A stretch of 44,435 nt of DNA, taken from assembly GCF_000428985.1 (NCBI RefSeq), contig NZ_AUAZ01000033.1, positions 1-44,435 on the forward strand, read 5' to 3'. The notes below the pieces were generated by a model, which did no database searches, was not told where the DNA came from, and was given only the letters and a program-made list of their open reading frames with translations. A program made the position numbers and the translations under genes. Of this stretch, positions 31,972 through 41,148 are shown one piece after another. Source of the stretch: Marinobacterium litorale DSM 23545. GTDB taxonomy: Bacteria; Pseudomonadota; Gammaproteobacteria; Pseudomonadales; Balneatricaceae. How positions within the stretch are numbered: the first letter of the stretch is position 1; each line of letters starts with the position of its first letter.

Positions 31972-34557
31972 TCACCCATCAATCAAATGGCTGAGCATCG
32001 TCTTGAGCTTTAACGGCCGGATCGGCTTATGCATCAGCTGGTAGCCGAGCTCGCGCATCTGTTGCTTAAGCTCGTTGCTGTAGTTCGCCGTAACCATCAA
32101 GACCGGCGGCTGGTCCGGCCGCTGCTGCATGATCTCGGCGACCACATCCACCCCGTTTACATCGTTATCGAGATGGTAGTCGGCAATCAAAAGATCGAGC
32201 GGCGCGGTACCCACGGCGAGCTGTTCACGCAGATGCTCCAGACTCAGGGCCGTTACCGTCTCACACCCCCAACCGCCGAGCAGCGTGGACATACCATCGC
32301 AGATCGACTGGTCATTATCGATCATCCAGATATGACGTCCGCGCAGTCCCTCACCAAAGTCACGGTGCTGAAGCTGGGGCACGGTATGCTGTGGAGCCAG
32401 CTCACCGTAGGGAAGCAATATGGAGAACAGGGAACCTCGCCCCGGTTGCGAGAGCACGTTGATCGAATGGCCGAGCATGCGGGCGATCTTCTCGACAATC
32501 GCCAGCCCCAGTCCCAGCCCCTTGTCCTGACCGGTGTTTTTACCCCGTTTGAACTCCTGGAAGATGGTTTCAAGCTGATCCGTGGGGATGCCACTCCCGG
32601 TATCCAGAACCTGCAACTCCAGTCCGTCAGGGCGGCGACGGCATCCCAGCAGAATGCGTCCACCGGGATCGGTATAGCGTACGGCGTTGGAGAGCAGGTT
32701 ACGCACTACCCGGGCCAGCAGCGCCGGGTCGGTGCTGACTACTGCACTGGATATCACCGAGTCGAATGCCAGGCCCTCACTCTGAGCGATATGGGTATAT
32801 TCGGAGGCGATATTATTGAGCAGCTCACTTACATTGAATGCGGAGATATCCGGCTTGATCGCCCCGGCATCCAGCTTGGAGATGTCCACCAACGTACTGA
32901 GCAGGCGTTCCACATCCTCCAGCGAGTTACTGACGGAGCCGATCAGGTGGCCGATGCGCTCCGGCATGGGCTGGTCGAGCAAGGCACCGGTAAACAGACG
33001 CGCTGCGTTCAGCGGTTGCAACAGGTCGTGACTGACAGCGGCCAGGAACTTGGTCTTCGAGAGATTAGCCTGTTCCGCCTCGCGCTTGGCTTCCCGCAAC
33101 CGCGACTCGATGGTCTTACGCTCACCGATCTCCTGACGCAGCTGCTGGTTAAGGTCGGTCAGCTCGGAAGTACGCTCACGCACACGCTGCTCCAGGTTCT
33201 GATAGGCCTGCTGCAATGCCATGGCGGTACGACGACGCTCGGTGATATCGCGGATCATGACGAAGAAACCCACCGGCTTGCCCTGGGTACCGATATTGGG
33301 CACGTAGGCCTTGAGCAGATAGCGGTTCTCACCGACCGCATTGGGCTCTTCGATCTCGAAGGTGACGCTCTCTCCGGCCAGTGCCCTTTCAGCATAGGGT
33401 CGCAGGCGCTCAAACTGGGCCTCGCCGTGCACCCGGCCAATGGTTTCTCCCAACAACGAACCGCGCGGCCAGCCATACCAGTCATCATAAACCTTATTGG
33501 TAAACTGGTAGCGCAGATCCTCACCCACATAGGCGATCAACGCGGGGACATTATCGGTGATCAAACGGATCCACTGCTCGCTCTCTCGCAGGGTTTCGGC
33601 GTATCGGGAGTGTTCGGTGATATCGGTATAAGTGTTTACAAAACCGCCTGCAGACAATGGATGGGTACGAATTTCGACCACTCTGCCATCGCTTAGCTCC
33701 TGGGTTAACTCGCGTAGCGGCTGATCCTGCTCGTCCCGGCTGCGCGGGGTCAATAACGCCACTTCGGAGCCGGACATCAGGGTTTCAAAGCGCGGGGCAT
33801 CGGTGAGTGCTCCTGAGCGAAGCCCGGTCAGGTTTAGGAAAAGGTCGTTCCAGATCTCCACGCGGCCGGCGGCATTAACCAGTGCGACGCCCTGGGAGAG
33901 GTTGTCCACGGTGCTCTGCAGCAAGCGGGATTTCTGCGCCAGTGCCTGCTCGCGCTGGGCTGCCTCCGAGGCTTTCAGCTCGGTGATATCGGTATAAAGT
34001 GCTACCAGCCCGCCATCGCCAGTCTCACGGCTGCTCATCTGCATCCAGCGACCGTTGCAGAGGCGGTAGATATTGGCTTCTTCGCCCTGCCCGACCTGGG
34101 TTTCCACAATCAGGTTGCGCTCCAGCCCCAGCTCCAGGCAGCGCGACAGGGAGATACCGCGCTGAATGTCTACGCCGCACAGAGCCCAGATCTCACGAAA
34201 GCGGTTATTGAACAGCACCAGCTTTTTATCCGCATCAAACAGCGCGAACGCATCAGAGATACTTTCGATGGCGTCGATCAAGCGCTGGTGGGCGGTGGCG
34301 GCCTCTTCGTTGGCTTGCTTAAGCGCCTGGTTACTGTGTTTGAGATCGTGCAAAGCGGCGTTGAGCGCCTCGGTACGTTCACGTACCTGTTCCGCCAGAA
34401 TGACCGAATGTTCGAACGCGGCATAGGGCTCTGCCCGCAAACCACTGCTGGCCTCGACCCGTTCAACCAACGCGTTACGAATTTTATTCAGGCGAGCATT
34501 TTCAGCCTCCAGTTCTGAAATACGGGCGCGGAGCTGCTCCGGGCTCTGTTCATCCAT
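31972..34557 (-). CDS. nahK: Hybrid sensor histidine kinase NahK/ErcS'-like
   Basis: A soluble 861-residue kinase: coiled coil (about 1-90), two PAS_7-type domains (about 95-210 and 220-340), a further PAS domain (about 350-465), coiled coil, HisKA with the His in AAVSHDLLQPLNAARLF, HATPase (LLSNAVRYTDPGG, DTGSGIP, GLGLGLAIVEKIARML) and a C-terminal receiver with Asp in LLIADYHLD. No membrane segment is seen. This matches NahK (ErcS'), which is paired with the nitric oxide sensor NosP and has been linked to ethanol oxidation control. The ATG at 34557 overlaps the nosP stop by 8 bp, setting the start. Confidence 0.9.
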   Translation of the reverse strand: MDEQSPEQLRARISELEAENARLNKIRNALVERVEASSGLRAEPYAAFEHSVILAEQVRERTEALNAALHDLKHSNQALKQANEEAATAHQRLIDAIESISDAFALFDADKKLVLFNNRFREIWALCGVDIQRGISLSRCLELGLERNLIVETQVGQGEEANIYRLCNGRWMQMSSRETGDGGLVALYTDITELKASEAAQREQALAQKSRLLQSTVDNLSQGVALVNAAGRVEIWNDLFLNLTGLRSGALTDAPRFETLMSGSEVALLTPRSRDEQDQPLRELTQELSDGRVVEIRTHPLSAGGFVNTYTDITEHSRYAETLRESEQWIRLITDNVPALIAYVGEDLRYQFTNKVYDDWYGWPRGSLLGETIGRVHGEAQFERLRPYAERALAGESVTFEIEEPNAVGENRYLLKAYVPNIGTQGKPVGFFVMIRDITERRRTAMALQQAYQNLEQRVRERTSELTDLNQQLRQEIGERKTIESRLREAKREAEQANLSKTKFLAAVSHDLLQPLNAARLFTGALLDQPMPERIGHLIGSVSNSLEDVERLLSTLVDISKLDAGAIKPDISAFNVSELLNNIASEYTHIAQSEGLAFDSVISSAVVSTDPALLARVVRNLLSNAVRYTDPGGRILLGCRRRPDGLELQVLDTGSGIPTDQLETIFQEFKRGKNTGQDKGLGLGLAIVEKIARMLGHSINVLSQPGRGSLFSILLPYGELAPQHTVPQLQHRDFGEGLRGRHIWMIDNDQSICDGMSTLLGGWGCETVTALSLEHLREQLAVGTAPLDLLIADYHLDNDVNGVDVVAEIMQQRPDQPPVLMVTANYSNELKQQMRELGYQLMHKPIRPLKLKTMLSHLIDG

Positions 34558-35710
34558 CGCGGTTGCGCTTGCCGATGACGACGCCGGTAAAGGTCTGGTT
34601 GATGTGCATACCGTCATACTGTTCACCATAGGTGTTGAAGCCAATTACACGATGTTGCTGAAGGAATTCCGACATCCGCTGATCCTGCTCCCGGTGCTCC
34701 AGTTCCAGACGCCGCAGAAAACAGTCACAGCCCAGCGTGATCAACGGTGGACCCACCTCGGTTTCAAGACGGGTGAAGACACTGTTCAGGTCCTCGATCA
34801 TCGAGCCCGGCTGCATGGCCGTGAGTACAATGCCGTTCTCCACCGCACAGTAGAACGTCAGGCTGCCATCCTCGTTAACCCGCTGAATGGAGCGCACGTA
34901 GTACTCCTGGCCGATACGAACCGCCACCGGGTTCAGCGCAAACACCTTATGATCCAGCGCGTCCAGCGGCACGCCGACCACCCGGGCATACTCCTCGGCT
35001 GCGGGTATGGCGTTAAGTTCAAAGACGGTACGGGTCGCCGGGTCAGCGGCGGTCACCACCAATTTTTCCTCCAGGGACGTCATGTGGTGGGTGGTAAATA
35101 CTTCGAAATCGAGCGGCGTTGAGATCAACACGACAATAGCGGCCTGGGTATAGAAGCGGCCTTTGTGATAAACGTGGGTATTGGTCAGGTGGTTATCATC
35201 CCCCGCGGAGCCCCCAAAAGAGGGGATACTGCCAAGCGCCGAGTTCAGCGTCATCAGCACCAGCTCCTCCTGGCTGGAGAGCCCATCCAGCAGCGTCAGG
35301 GCAAAGCTGTGCCCTTTTATCGGAGCGACCTGACGCGAGCGGCTCTGGGTAACGAGCCCTGAAACCAGGTTCTGGGCATCGTTGAGGCTGAACCCCTCCA
35401 GCGATTCGATCAGTGCCACATCGATTGAAAACAGGTTTTGATCAAACCCCACCGCCGTAATCGAGCCCCGGTCGTACCCGCGCGGTGTCACCTCGCCCGC
35501 CGTGGTGCAGCCGGCCAGCTCGACGCCATCAAATGCCAGATGCAGCTCGCGACTCAGCGTTTCAAGGTCGTATTCGGCGGAACAGAAGAAAAGCACAAAC
35601 CCGAGGTCCGGCCCCATCAATTGATCGGCCAGCTCTTGCGCCGCCAGCTTCGCATCCTGCTGCTTCGAAAGCGCGGTTTTCACCGGCTCTTTGATAAAGG
35701 GGGCATTCAT
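34550..35710 (-). CDS. nosP: FIST-domain sensor NosP-like
   Basis: A 386-residue cytoplasmic FIST protein: FIST_N (about 35-230; FFCSAEYDLETLSREL, CTTAGEVTPRGYDRGSI, SFGGSAGDDNHL) and FIST_C (about 235-380; YARVVGVPLDALD, LTAMQPGSMIEDL, FNTYGEQYDGMHINQT). NosP proteins of this family bind haem and nitric oxide and modulate the kinase coded next to them. The gene overlaps nahK and shares its promoter, with a perfect TACT-NN-AGTA box 82 bp upstream. Haem ligation cannot be verified here. Confidence 0.88.
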   Translation of the reverse strand: MNAPFIKEPVKTALSKQQDAKLAAQELADQLMGPDLGFVLFFCSAEYDLETLSRELHLAFDGVELAGCTTAGEVTPRGYDRGSITAVGFDQNLFSIDVALIESLEGFSLNDAQNLVSGLVTQSRSRQVAPIKGHSFALTLLDGLSSQEELVLMTLNSALGSIPSFGGSAGDDNHLTNTHVYHKGRFYTQAAIVVLISTPLDFEVFTTHHMTSLEEKLVVTAADPATRTVFELNAIPAAEEYARVVGVPLDALDHKVFALNPVAVRIGQEYYVRSIQRVNEDGSLTFYCAVENGIVLTAMQPGSMIEDLNSVFTRLETEVGPPLITLGCDCFLRRLELEHREQDQRMSEFLQQHRVIGFNTYGEQYDGMHINQTFTGVVIGKRNRDG

Positions 35711-35786
35711 AACCCGATACTCCCGATAACGGTGGAGAGACTTACTCTAGTTGATTGTAGGCGTTGGAGACACGGGGAGGTAATGC

Positions 35787-35798
35787 TACTTGAGTACT
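35787..35798. promoter_or_regulatory. Perfect TACT-NN-AGTA operator upstream of nosP-nahK
   Basis: TACTTGAGTACT, with the 16-base identity AATGCTACTTGAGTAC shared with the pedA1/cupredoxin intergenic site. Centre about 82 bp before the nosP start. Suggests the sensor operon belongs to the alcohol regulon. Confidence 0.7.
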
Positions 35799-35842
35799 GA
35801 AAAGGCTATCTGGCGGGTGTAGAAGTCAGCGTGTCGGTACCG

Positions 35843-35893
35843 GAAAAATAAAAGCCGCGATCCGGATGAAGGGGGGAAGTTCCGAATCGCGGC
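35843..35893 (-). terminator. Intrinsic terminator of the porin gene
   Basis: On the minus strand GCCGCGAT pairs with ATCGCGGC across an imperfect inner stem and is followed by TTTTATTTTT. It lies 29 bp after the porin stop. Confidence 0.88.
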
Positions 35894-35921
35894 CAGCGGT
35901 GAAGCTGAAAGATGATGATTA

Positions 35922-37016
35922 TTACCAGGTCAGCACCGCACCCACTGCGAGGGTATCCATATCGGTACCGCCTTCCGGTTCATAGACACTGTATTCACCG
36001 ACAAGTTTCAAGTTGTCGTTAATATCATAGAACAGCGCCCCGGCGGAAAGTTCACTTTCGGTACCGCCCGCATCCACACTGCCGTAGGAAAGAACCCCAC
36101 GCACTGCATTATAAGTGTAGGACGTCTGCACCAGATAGCCATCCGAATCCATATCCGCTGCGCTGGAAAGCGTATTGCTGGCGAATGTGGTCGGGATACC
36201 TTCCTGGTCAAAACCGGACGCGGTCAGCTTGAAGCCGCCAACGGCAACCTGAGCCCCGTAGGCAACACCCTGAGCGTCAACGGTAGTGCTGGTGCTATCG
36301 ATCGTTTCACCGGCAGCACCGCTGAGCCAGGCCTTGAACATGCCGCCATCAAACGCACGGGCATAGGTCAGCTCAGCTTCGAAACGCGGCTCTTCGCTGT
36401 AAGTAGCCGGGCTGGTGCTGAAGTCGTAGCTCGGATCCAGGATACCGGCAGCGATCTTGAAGCCGTTCAGATCCGGTGAGCGCCAGGTAATCTGTGCATT
36501 GGGGTTGGCGTAGGGGTAACCGGTGGTGATATTACCGAAGGTGGTCCGTGTAGTACCCTGGGGCGCAAAGCCGACGCCGAGCAGCAGCTCGTCGTTAAAG
36601 ATGTTGCTGCGCGCATAAAGACCAAAGTCCTTACCGAACAGGACCTGACCGAAATCGCCATCGACAGTGGCGTAGAACTGACGTACATCGATAGCGGTGT
36701 CGGTTTTGGACGCGTTAGCGGTGCCCAGATCGTTGGAGTCGTTGATAGTCACCCAGAACGAGGAGCGGCCACCGAGCTTCAGGTCGCCCTGCTGCTTGCC
36801 TACATTGAAACCGATGTAGTTAGGCAGGAACCCCATCCGGACACGGGATACATTCTGATCCCCTTGATCCTGATAGGTATAGAAAGCGTTTAGCAGACCA
36901 TCGGCAGAGAAAGTCGTACCCTTGTGATCGTACAGCTTGATCTCAGCCTGGGCCGTAGCGGCTGAGGCCGCGACGGCCAGCGCCAGCAGCGAGCGGGTCA
37001 GTTTCTTGTTGTTCAT
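35922..37016 (-). CDS. Outer-membrane porin, Gram-negative general type
   Basis: A 364-residue precursor with signal peptide (SLLALAVAASAATAQA) and alternating beta-strand pattern typical of 16-stranded porins (Porin_4-like): EIKLYDHKGTTFSADG, VRQFYATVDGDFGQVLFGKDFG, LTYARAFDGGMFKAWLSG. The last residues are AVGAVLTW, an aromatic end as the BAM signal requires, though Trp replaces the usual Phe. It would allow passive uptake of small solutes. It is monocistronic with a strong terminator. A weak regulon box 161 bp upstream hints at shared control with alcohol oxidation. Confidence 0.9.
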   Translation of the reverse strand: MNNKKLTRSLLALAVAASAATAQAEIKLYDHKGTTFSADGLLNAFYTYQDQGDQNVSRVRMGFLPNYIGFNVGKQQGDLKLGGRSSFWVTINDSNDLGTANASKTDTAIDVRQFYATVDGDFGQVLFGKDFGLYARSNIFNDELLLGVGFAPQGTTRTTFGNITTGYPYANPNAQITWRSPDLNGFKIAAGILDPSYDFSTSPATYSEEPRFEAELTYARAFDGGMFKAWLSGAAGETIDSTSTTVDAQGVAYGAQVAVGGFKLTASGFDQEGIPTTFASNTLSSAADMDSDGYLVQTSYTYNAVRGVLSYGSVDAGGTESELSAGALFYDINDNLKLVGEYSVYEPEGGTDMDTLAVGAVLTW

Positions 37017-37171
37017 ATCATCCCCTTGATGAATTTGTCATGACAGTCAGGGCCCGCCTTCCAGACCCTGCTGACCGATGATTATTCGCGCACGGGGAGT
37101 GCATAAAAACTGATCAGAGGATGGATTTTTCCTGTGCTTTGAAAGAGATACATAAGTGGCTTAAAGGAATA

Positions 37172-37183
37172 GGTACCAAAGTG
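37172..37183. promoter_or_regulatory. Weak regulon box upstream of the porin gene
   Basis: GGTACCAAAGTG reads TACC-AA-AGTG, six of eight matches to the palindrome. Its reverse complement shares ACTTTGGTACC with the exaC upstream site. Confidence 0.35.
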
Positions 37184-37329
37184 ACAATGGGATTACTGAC
37201 CGAATGTGATCGAAGGAAGCAGGACCAGGGACCCAAAACAGAGCGTTTCTTGCGACTTTGGTAGAGAATTAGCAGTGCGAGGGCAAAACGTAAGCCGGTA
37301 GGCGCAGGCGGCAGATGCGAGGTGGGTTT

Positions 37330-37404
37330 CCCGGATTTCGCTTCGCTACATCCGGGCTACAGCAAGAACCTAGCCCGGCAGAGGCCATTGGCCGTATGCC
37401 GGGG
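37330..37404. repeat. REP locus 7 (REPIN: inverted class A plus class B)
   Basis: Inverted class A (37330-37360) and class B (37370-37404) separated by nine bases; the class B foot reads CTAG instead of GTAG. Located just after the rraA stop. Confidence 0.88.
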
Positions 37405-37417
37405 TTTTAGTCGCGGA

Positions 37418-37903
37418 TCAAGCCAGTTCCAGTTTCTGCGGCGAAACCAGCAGGCCGTTGTTGTCGCCGTAGATGAATTCGCCGGGACGGAAGGTAACGC
37501 CGCCGAAGGTCACTTCCACGTTAAGATCACCCAGGCCACGCTTTTCGGTTTTCATCGGATGGGTACCCAGCGCCTGAACACCGATATCGGTCTCGCCAAT
37601 GGCGTTCACATCACGGATACAGCCATAGATCACAATCCCTTCCCAGCCGTTCTGGGCGGCTTTTTCCGCCAGCATATCGCCCAGCATGGCACGACGCATG
37701 GAGCCGCCACCATCGACCACCAGAACCTTACCCTCGCCCGGCTGGGCGACTTGCTCGCGGACCAGGGAGTTATCCTCGAACGCCTTGATGGTTACGATTT
37801 CGCCGCCGAAATTCTCACGGCCGCCAAAGTTGCCGAACATCGGTTCAACGACTTGAACCAGCTCGGGAAATTGGTCGCAGAGGTCAGGCAGTAGATCTTC
37901 CAC
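37418..37903 (-). CDS. rraA: RraA family protein (RNase E regulator / aldolase fold)
   Basis: A 161-residue protein almost collinear with Pseudomonas and E. coli Rra[67 protein letters not shown] and [11 protein letters not shown]. RraA binds RNase E and dampens RNA decay; the same fold includes 4-hydroxy-4-methyl-2-oxoglutarate aldolases, and GD-x-x-A and RDV residues of that site are kept. I choose the GTG at 37903 because GAGGAG lies seven bases upstream and homologues begin there; the open frame runs 20 codons further. Confidence 0.92.
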   Translation of the reverse strand: MEDLLPDLCDQFPELVQVVEPMFGNFGGRENFGGEIVTIKAFEDNSLVREQVAQPGEGKVLVVDGGGSMRRAMLGDMLAEKAAQNGWEGIVIYGCIRDVNAIGETDIGVQALGTHPMKTEKRGLGDLNVEVTFGGVTFRPGEFIYGDNNGLLVSPQKLELA

Positions 37904-37997
37904 GGTTGACTCCTCATTGTTGGATAAAGCGGGCATGTTCGCCGATTCATTGTGCAATTGCACTACAACTTAAGGCCAGACTTAATGGCCTGTCCAC

Positions 37998-40900
37998 TCA
38001 CTGCCCGGATAGAACACCCAGTAGTACCTGAACCGGATGGGGCAGCTGCTGCTCGTCCATCCGTTTCACCTGCGAGCGGCAGGAGTACCCGGTGGCCATC
38101 AGCTGACTCTTGTGTTCTGGGTTGTTAACCAGTTCGCGCCAGCTCAGGTCATAGATATCCCGCGAACGATAGTAGTTACGCGTTTCATGGCCAAAGGTAC
38201 CGGACATACCGCAGCAACCCACCGGCATAATCTCCAGTTTCTGGCCAAAAGCGCTGAAGATCGCCTGCCACTGCTTGAGCGACGCCGCGGCCGAGGTTTT
38301 CTCGGTGCAGTGCGCCAGCAGTTTGTAGCGCGCCGAAGGCAGGTCACGTTCCAGATGGATATTGCCCAGCTCATCGGCCAACCACTCCTGGATCAACTTA
38401 ACCGGGGGCAGTTCGCCGTCCACTGCATCAGCGTACTCCTGGCGGTAGGTCAGGGTCATGGAGGGGTCGATCCCCACCAGCGGCAGACCGGTTTGGCCCA
38501 ACGCGCTGAGCATCTCGGCATTACGCTTGGCCGCTTTATCGAATGCTTTCATAAAACCGTGCACGTGCAGCGGCTTACCGTTGGGCAGGTAGGGAGCGAC
38601 CATCACGTAGTAGCCAAACTGCCCCAGCAGATCGATCAGATCCAGAACCAGCTGTGTCTCGAAGTAGGAGGTAAAGGCATCCTGTACGATGATGACCGCC
38701 CGTTCGCGTTGTTTCTCGCTCAGCGCCGCAATCTGCTCCGATGTCGCCCATTCAATTCCCCGCTCCGTCATGCCCTGACGCAGGCTGTGAGTACAGATAA
38801 CGGGGCTATCCACCATACCGACGATCCGGCGCATCACCGCCCGCACCAGCGAATTGCGCATGGCCCAGTTATAGGGCGCCGGGAACCGGGAGAGGCTGGG
38901 AATCATATACTCCAGGCTACCGATCAGATAATCCTTGGCCGGGCGCAGGTAACGGCTGTAGTAGAGCTCAAGGAATCGCGCCCGGAAATCAGGCACGTTA
39001 ACTTTGATCGGGCACTGCCCGACACAGGATTTGCAGGCCAGACAGCCAGCCATCGCCTCGTGGACCTCATTGGAGAAGTCATACTCTCCGTGGTCACGGC
39101 GCCAGGTGTTGCGAATTTTCGCAGGGAGACTCAGCAGGCCGGAGCTTGCTCGCAGCTCACGTGCCTCTCCAACCGGATCAACGCCCTCCTTCGCCAGCAA
39201 CCGCAGCCACTCACGAATCAGCGATGCACGTCCTTTGGGTGAGTGGATGCGTTCCCGCGTACCCTTCCAGGAGGGACACATGGCATCTTTGGGGTCGTAG
39301 TTATAACAGGCACCATTGCCGTTGCAATGCATGGCGGAGTCGTACTGCTCACGCGCACTCTGCGGAATCGTTCGATCAAGCTGTCCGCGGGTGGTCACTT
39401 CATCGATCTTAAGAAGCTGCGCGCCCGCCAAAGCCGGTGTGGCGATTTTACCCGGGTTGAGCTGATTGCGGCCATCAAAGGCGCCCTTGATCGCCTGCAA
39501 CTGCGGGTACAGATCACCGAAGAACTCAGGCGCATACTCCGAACGCACCCCTTTGCCGTGTTCGCCCCAGAGCAGGCCTCGATACTTCTTGGTTAACGCA
39601 GCAACACCATCGGTCAGGGTGCGAATCAGGGTTTCCTGCTCCGGGTCCTTCATATCAATAGCCGGGCGCACATGAAGTACACCGCAATCGACGTGGCCGA
39701 ACATGCCATAGGCCATTCCGTGGCTATCGAGCAACGCACGGAACTCCATGATGTAATCGGCCAGATTCTCCGGCGGTACGGCGGTATCCTCAACAAAGGG
39801 AATCGGGCGCTTCTGTCCTTTGGCATTACCCAACAGACCTACGGCGCGCTTACGCATGCCCCAAATCTTGCCGATTTCACCGGCGCCAAACGCCACCGTA
39901 TAGCCAAAGCTTGCACCTTCACTGCCCTTCACCTGCGTGAGATGGGCTTCAAGAGCAGCTACTTTCCGCTTCAACTCCTCCTCGTCATCACCGGTGTATT
40001 CCACCAGGTTGATGCCACGGATCTCCGGCTCTCCCTCATGAGAGGGAAAATAGTCGCTGACGCTGTCCCAGACGATATCCTCCATCGCCAGATTAAGCAC
40101 CTTGGAGTCCACCGTCTCAATCGATGTGGGGCCCCAGCTCATCAACGCCTGAGCATCTCGCAGCGACGCCTCGAAGCTGTCGTACTTGATGTTAACCAGC
40201 GCGGCGTACTTGGGTATCGGCAGGACATTCAGCTTGGCCTCGGCGATAAACGCCAGCGACCCCTCCGCACCGCACAGAATATTATTGAGGTTGAAGCGGC
40301 CCTGTTCATCACGGATATGAGCAAGATCGTATCCGGTCAGGCAGCGGTTCAGCGGTGGAAATGTGTCCGCGATCTGATCGCCATACTCGCGCTGGATTCG
40401 GTCCAGTTCGCGATGCACCTCACCGATCCGGTCATCCCGCTGTTGGGCGCGGTTTAGCGCCTCATCATCCACCGGCCCTGAGAGCCAGGTTTCGCCGCCC
40501 AGCCAGACGCTGGTCAGCTCCAGCACGTGGTTCCGGGTCTTGCCGTACATCACGGAGCCCTGGCCGCTGGCATCGGTATTGATCATGCCGCCGATGGTGG
40601 CACGGTTGCTGGTCGAGAGTTCTGGCGCAAAGAACAGTCCGTAGGGTTTCAATGCCGCATTGAGTTGATCCTTGACCACCCCACTCTGGACCCGCACCCA
40701 ACGTTCATCCGGATTGATCTCGAGAATCCGGTTCATATGGCGGGAGACATCCACCACCAGTCCATCGGTCAGCGACTGGCCGTTGGTTCCCGTACCGCCG
40801 CCCCGGGCGCTGAGCACCACATCATGAAAACGCGGCTCATCCGCCAGGCGCGCGATCTTGACCAGATCCGCCGTGTTGCGGGGATATAGCACCGCCTGAG

Positions 40901-41054
40901 GCAAAATCTGATAGATGCTGTTATCGGTGGAAAGCACCACACGGTTGGCATAATCCGGATTCAGGTCACCCTCAAAGCCCGCTTCTTTCAGAGCGTCGAT
41001 AAAGGCCAGGTAGAGCTCGCTAATGGTCTGGGTTTCGGCAATACGTGGGATCAT
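37998..41054 (-). CDS. ydiJ: FAD/Fe-S dehydrogenase of the YdiJ type (D-2-hydroxyacid dehydrogenase)
   Basis: A 1018-residue flavoprotein: PCMH-type FAD domain (about 45-280; VVLSARGGGTGTNGQSLTDG, STSNRATIGGMINTDASGQGS), FAD-oxidase C-terminal domain (GLLWGEHGKGVRSEYAPEFFG), a ferredoxin-like Fe-S domain (CLACKSCVGQCPIKVNVP, about 680) and C-terminal CCG motifs (GCCGMSGTFGHE). E. coli YdiJ oxidises D-2-hydroxyglutarate; other relatives act on D-lactate. It is divergent from a LysR regulator, which is its likely regulator. The annotated ATG has no strong ribosome site. Confidence 0.9.
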   Translation of the reverse strand: MIPRIAETQTISELYLAFIDALKEAGFEGDLNPDYANRVVLSTDNSIYQILPQAVLYPRNTADLVKIARLADEPRFHDVVLSARGGGTGTNGQSLTDGLVVDVSRHMNRILEINPDERWVRVQSGVVKDQLNAALKPYGLFFAPELSTSNRATIGGMINTDASGQGSVMYGKTRNHVLELTSVWLGGETWLSGPVDDEALNRAQQRDDRIGEVHRELDRIQREYGDQIADTFPPLNRCLTGYDLAHIRDEQGRFNLNNILCGAEGSLAFIAEAKLNVLPIPKYAALVNIKYDSFEASLRDAQALMSWGPTSIETVDSKVLNLAMEDIVWDSVSDYFPSHEGEPEIRGINLVEYTGDDEEELKRKVAALEAHLTQVKGSEGASFGYTVAFGAGEIGKIWGMRKRAVGLLGNAKGQKRPIPFVEDTAVPPENLADYIMEFRALLDSHGMAYGMFGHVDCGVLHVRPAIDMKDPEQETLIRTLTDGVAALTKKYRGLLWGEHGKGVRSEYAPEFFGDLYPQLQAIKGAFDGRNQLNPGKIATPALAGAQLLKIDEVTTRGQLDRTIPQSAREQYDSAMHCNGNGACYNYDPKDAMCPSWKGTRERIHSPKGRASLIREWLRLLAKEGVDPVGEARELRASSGLLSLPAKIRNTWRRDHGEYDFSNEVHEAMAGCLACKSCVGQCPIKVNVPDFRARFLELYYSRYLRPAKDYLIGSLEYMIPSLSRFPAPYNWAMRNSLVRAVMRRIVGMVDSPVICTHSLRQGMTERGIEWATSEQIAALSEKQRERAVIIVQDAFTSYFETQLVLDLIDLLGQFGYYVMVAPYLPNGKPLHVHGFMKAFDKAAKRNAEMLSALGQTGLPLVGIDPSMTLTYRQEYADAVDGELPPVKLIQEWLADELGNIHLERDLPSARYKLLAHCTEKTSAAASLKQWQAIFSAFGQKLEIMPVGCCGMSGTFGHETRNYYRSRDIYDLSWRELVNNPEHKSQLMATGYSCRSQVKRMDEQQLPHPVQVLLGVLSGQ

Positions 41055-41110
41055 ACGGGCATCCGTTGTGTCGGCAGTGGTCAGATTTCGCGCTATGATG
41101 CAAAATCATC

Positions 41111-41132
41111 ATTTATCAATCAAACGATAAAT
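41111..41132. promoter_or_regulatory. LysR-type operator between ydiJ and its divergent regulator
   Basis: ATTTATC-N8-GATAAAT is a perfect 7-bp inverted repeat containing the T-N11-A core of LysR sites, in an AT-rich 94-bp divergent promoter. A second small palindrome ATTTATAAAT follows at 41133-41142. Confidence 0.75.
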
Positions 41133-41148
41133 ATTTATAAATTAATTG

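Larger units (their letters stand above)
37017..37417. other. Intergenic region between porin and rraA
   Basis: No gene is supported in these 401 bp. The right half holds a REP pair (37330-37404). The left half is the porin promoter region and contains a decayed regulon box at 37172-37183. Confidence 0.6.
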
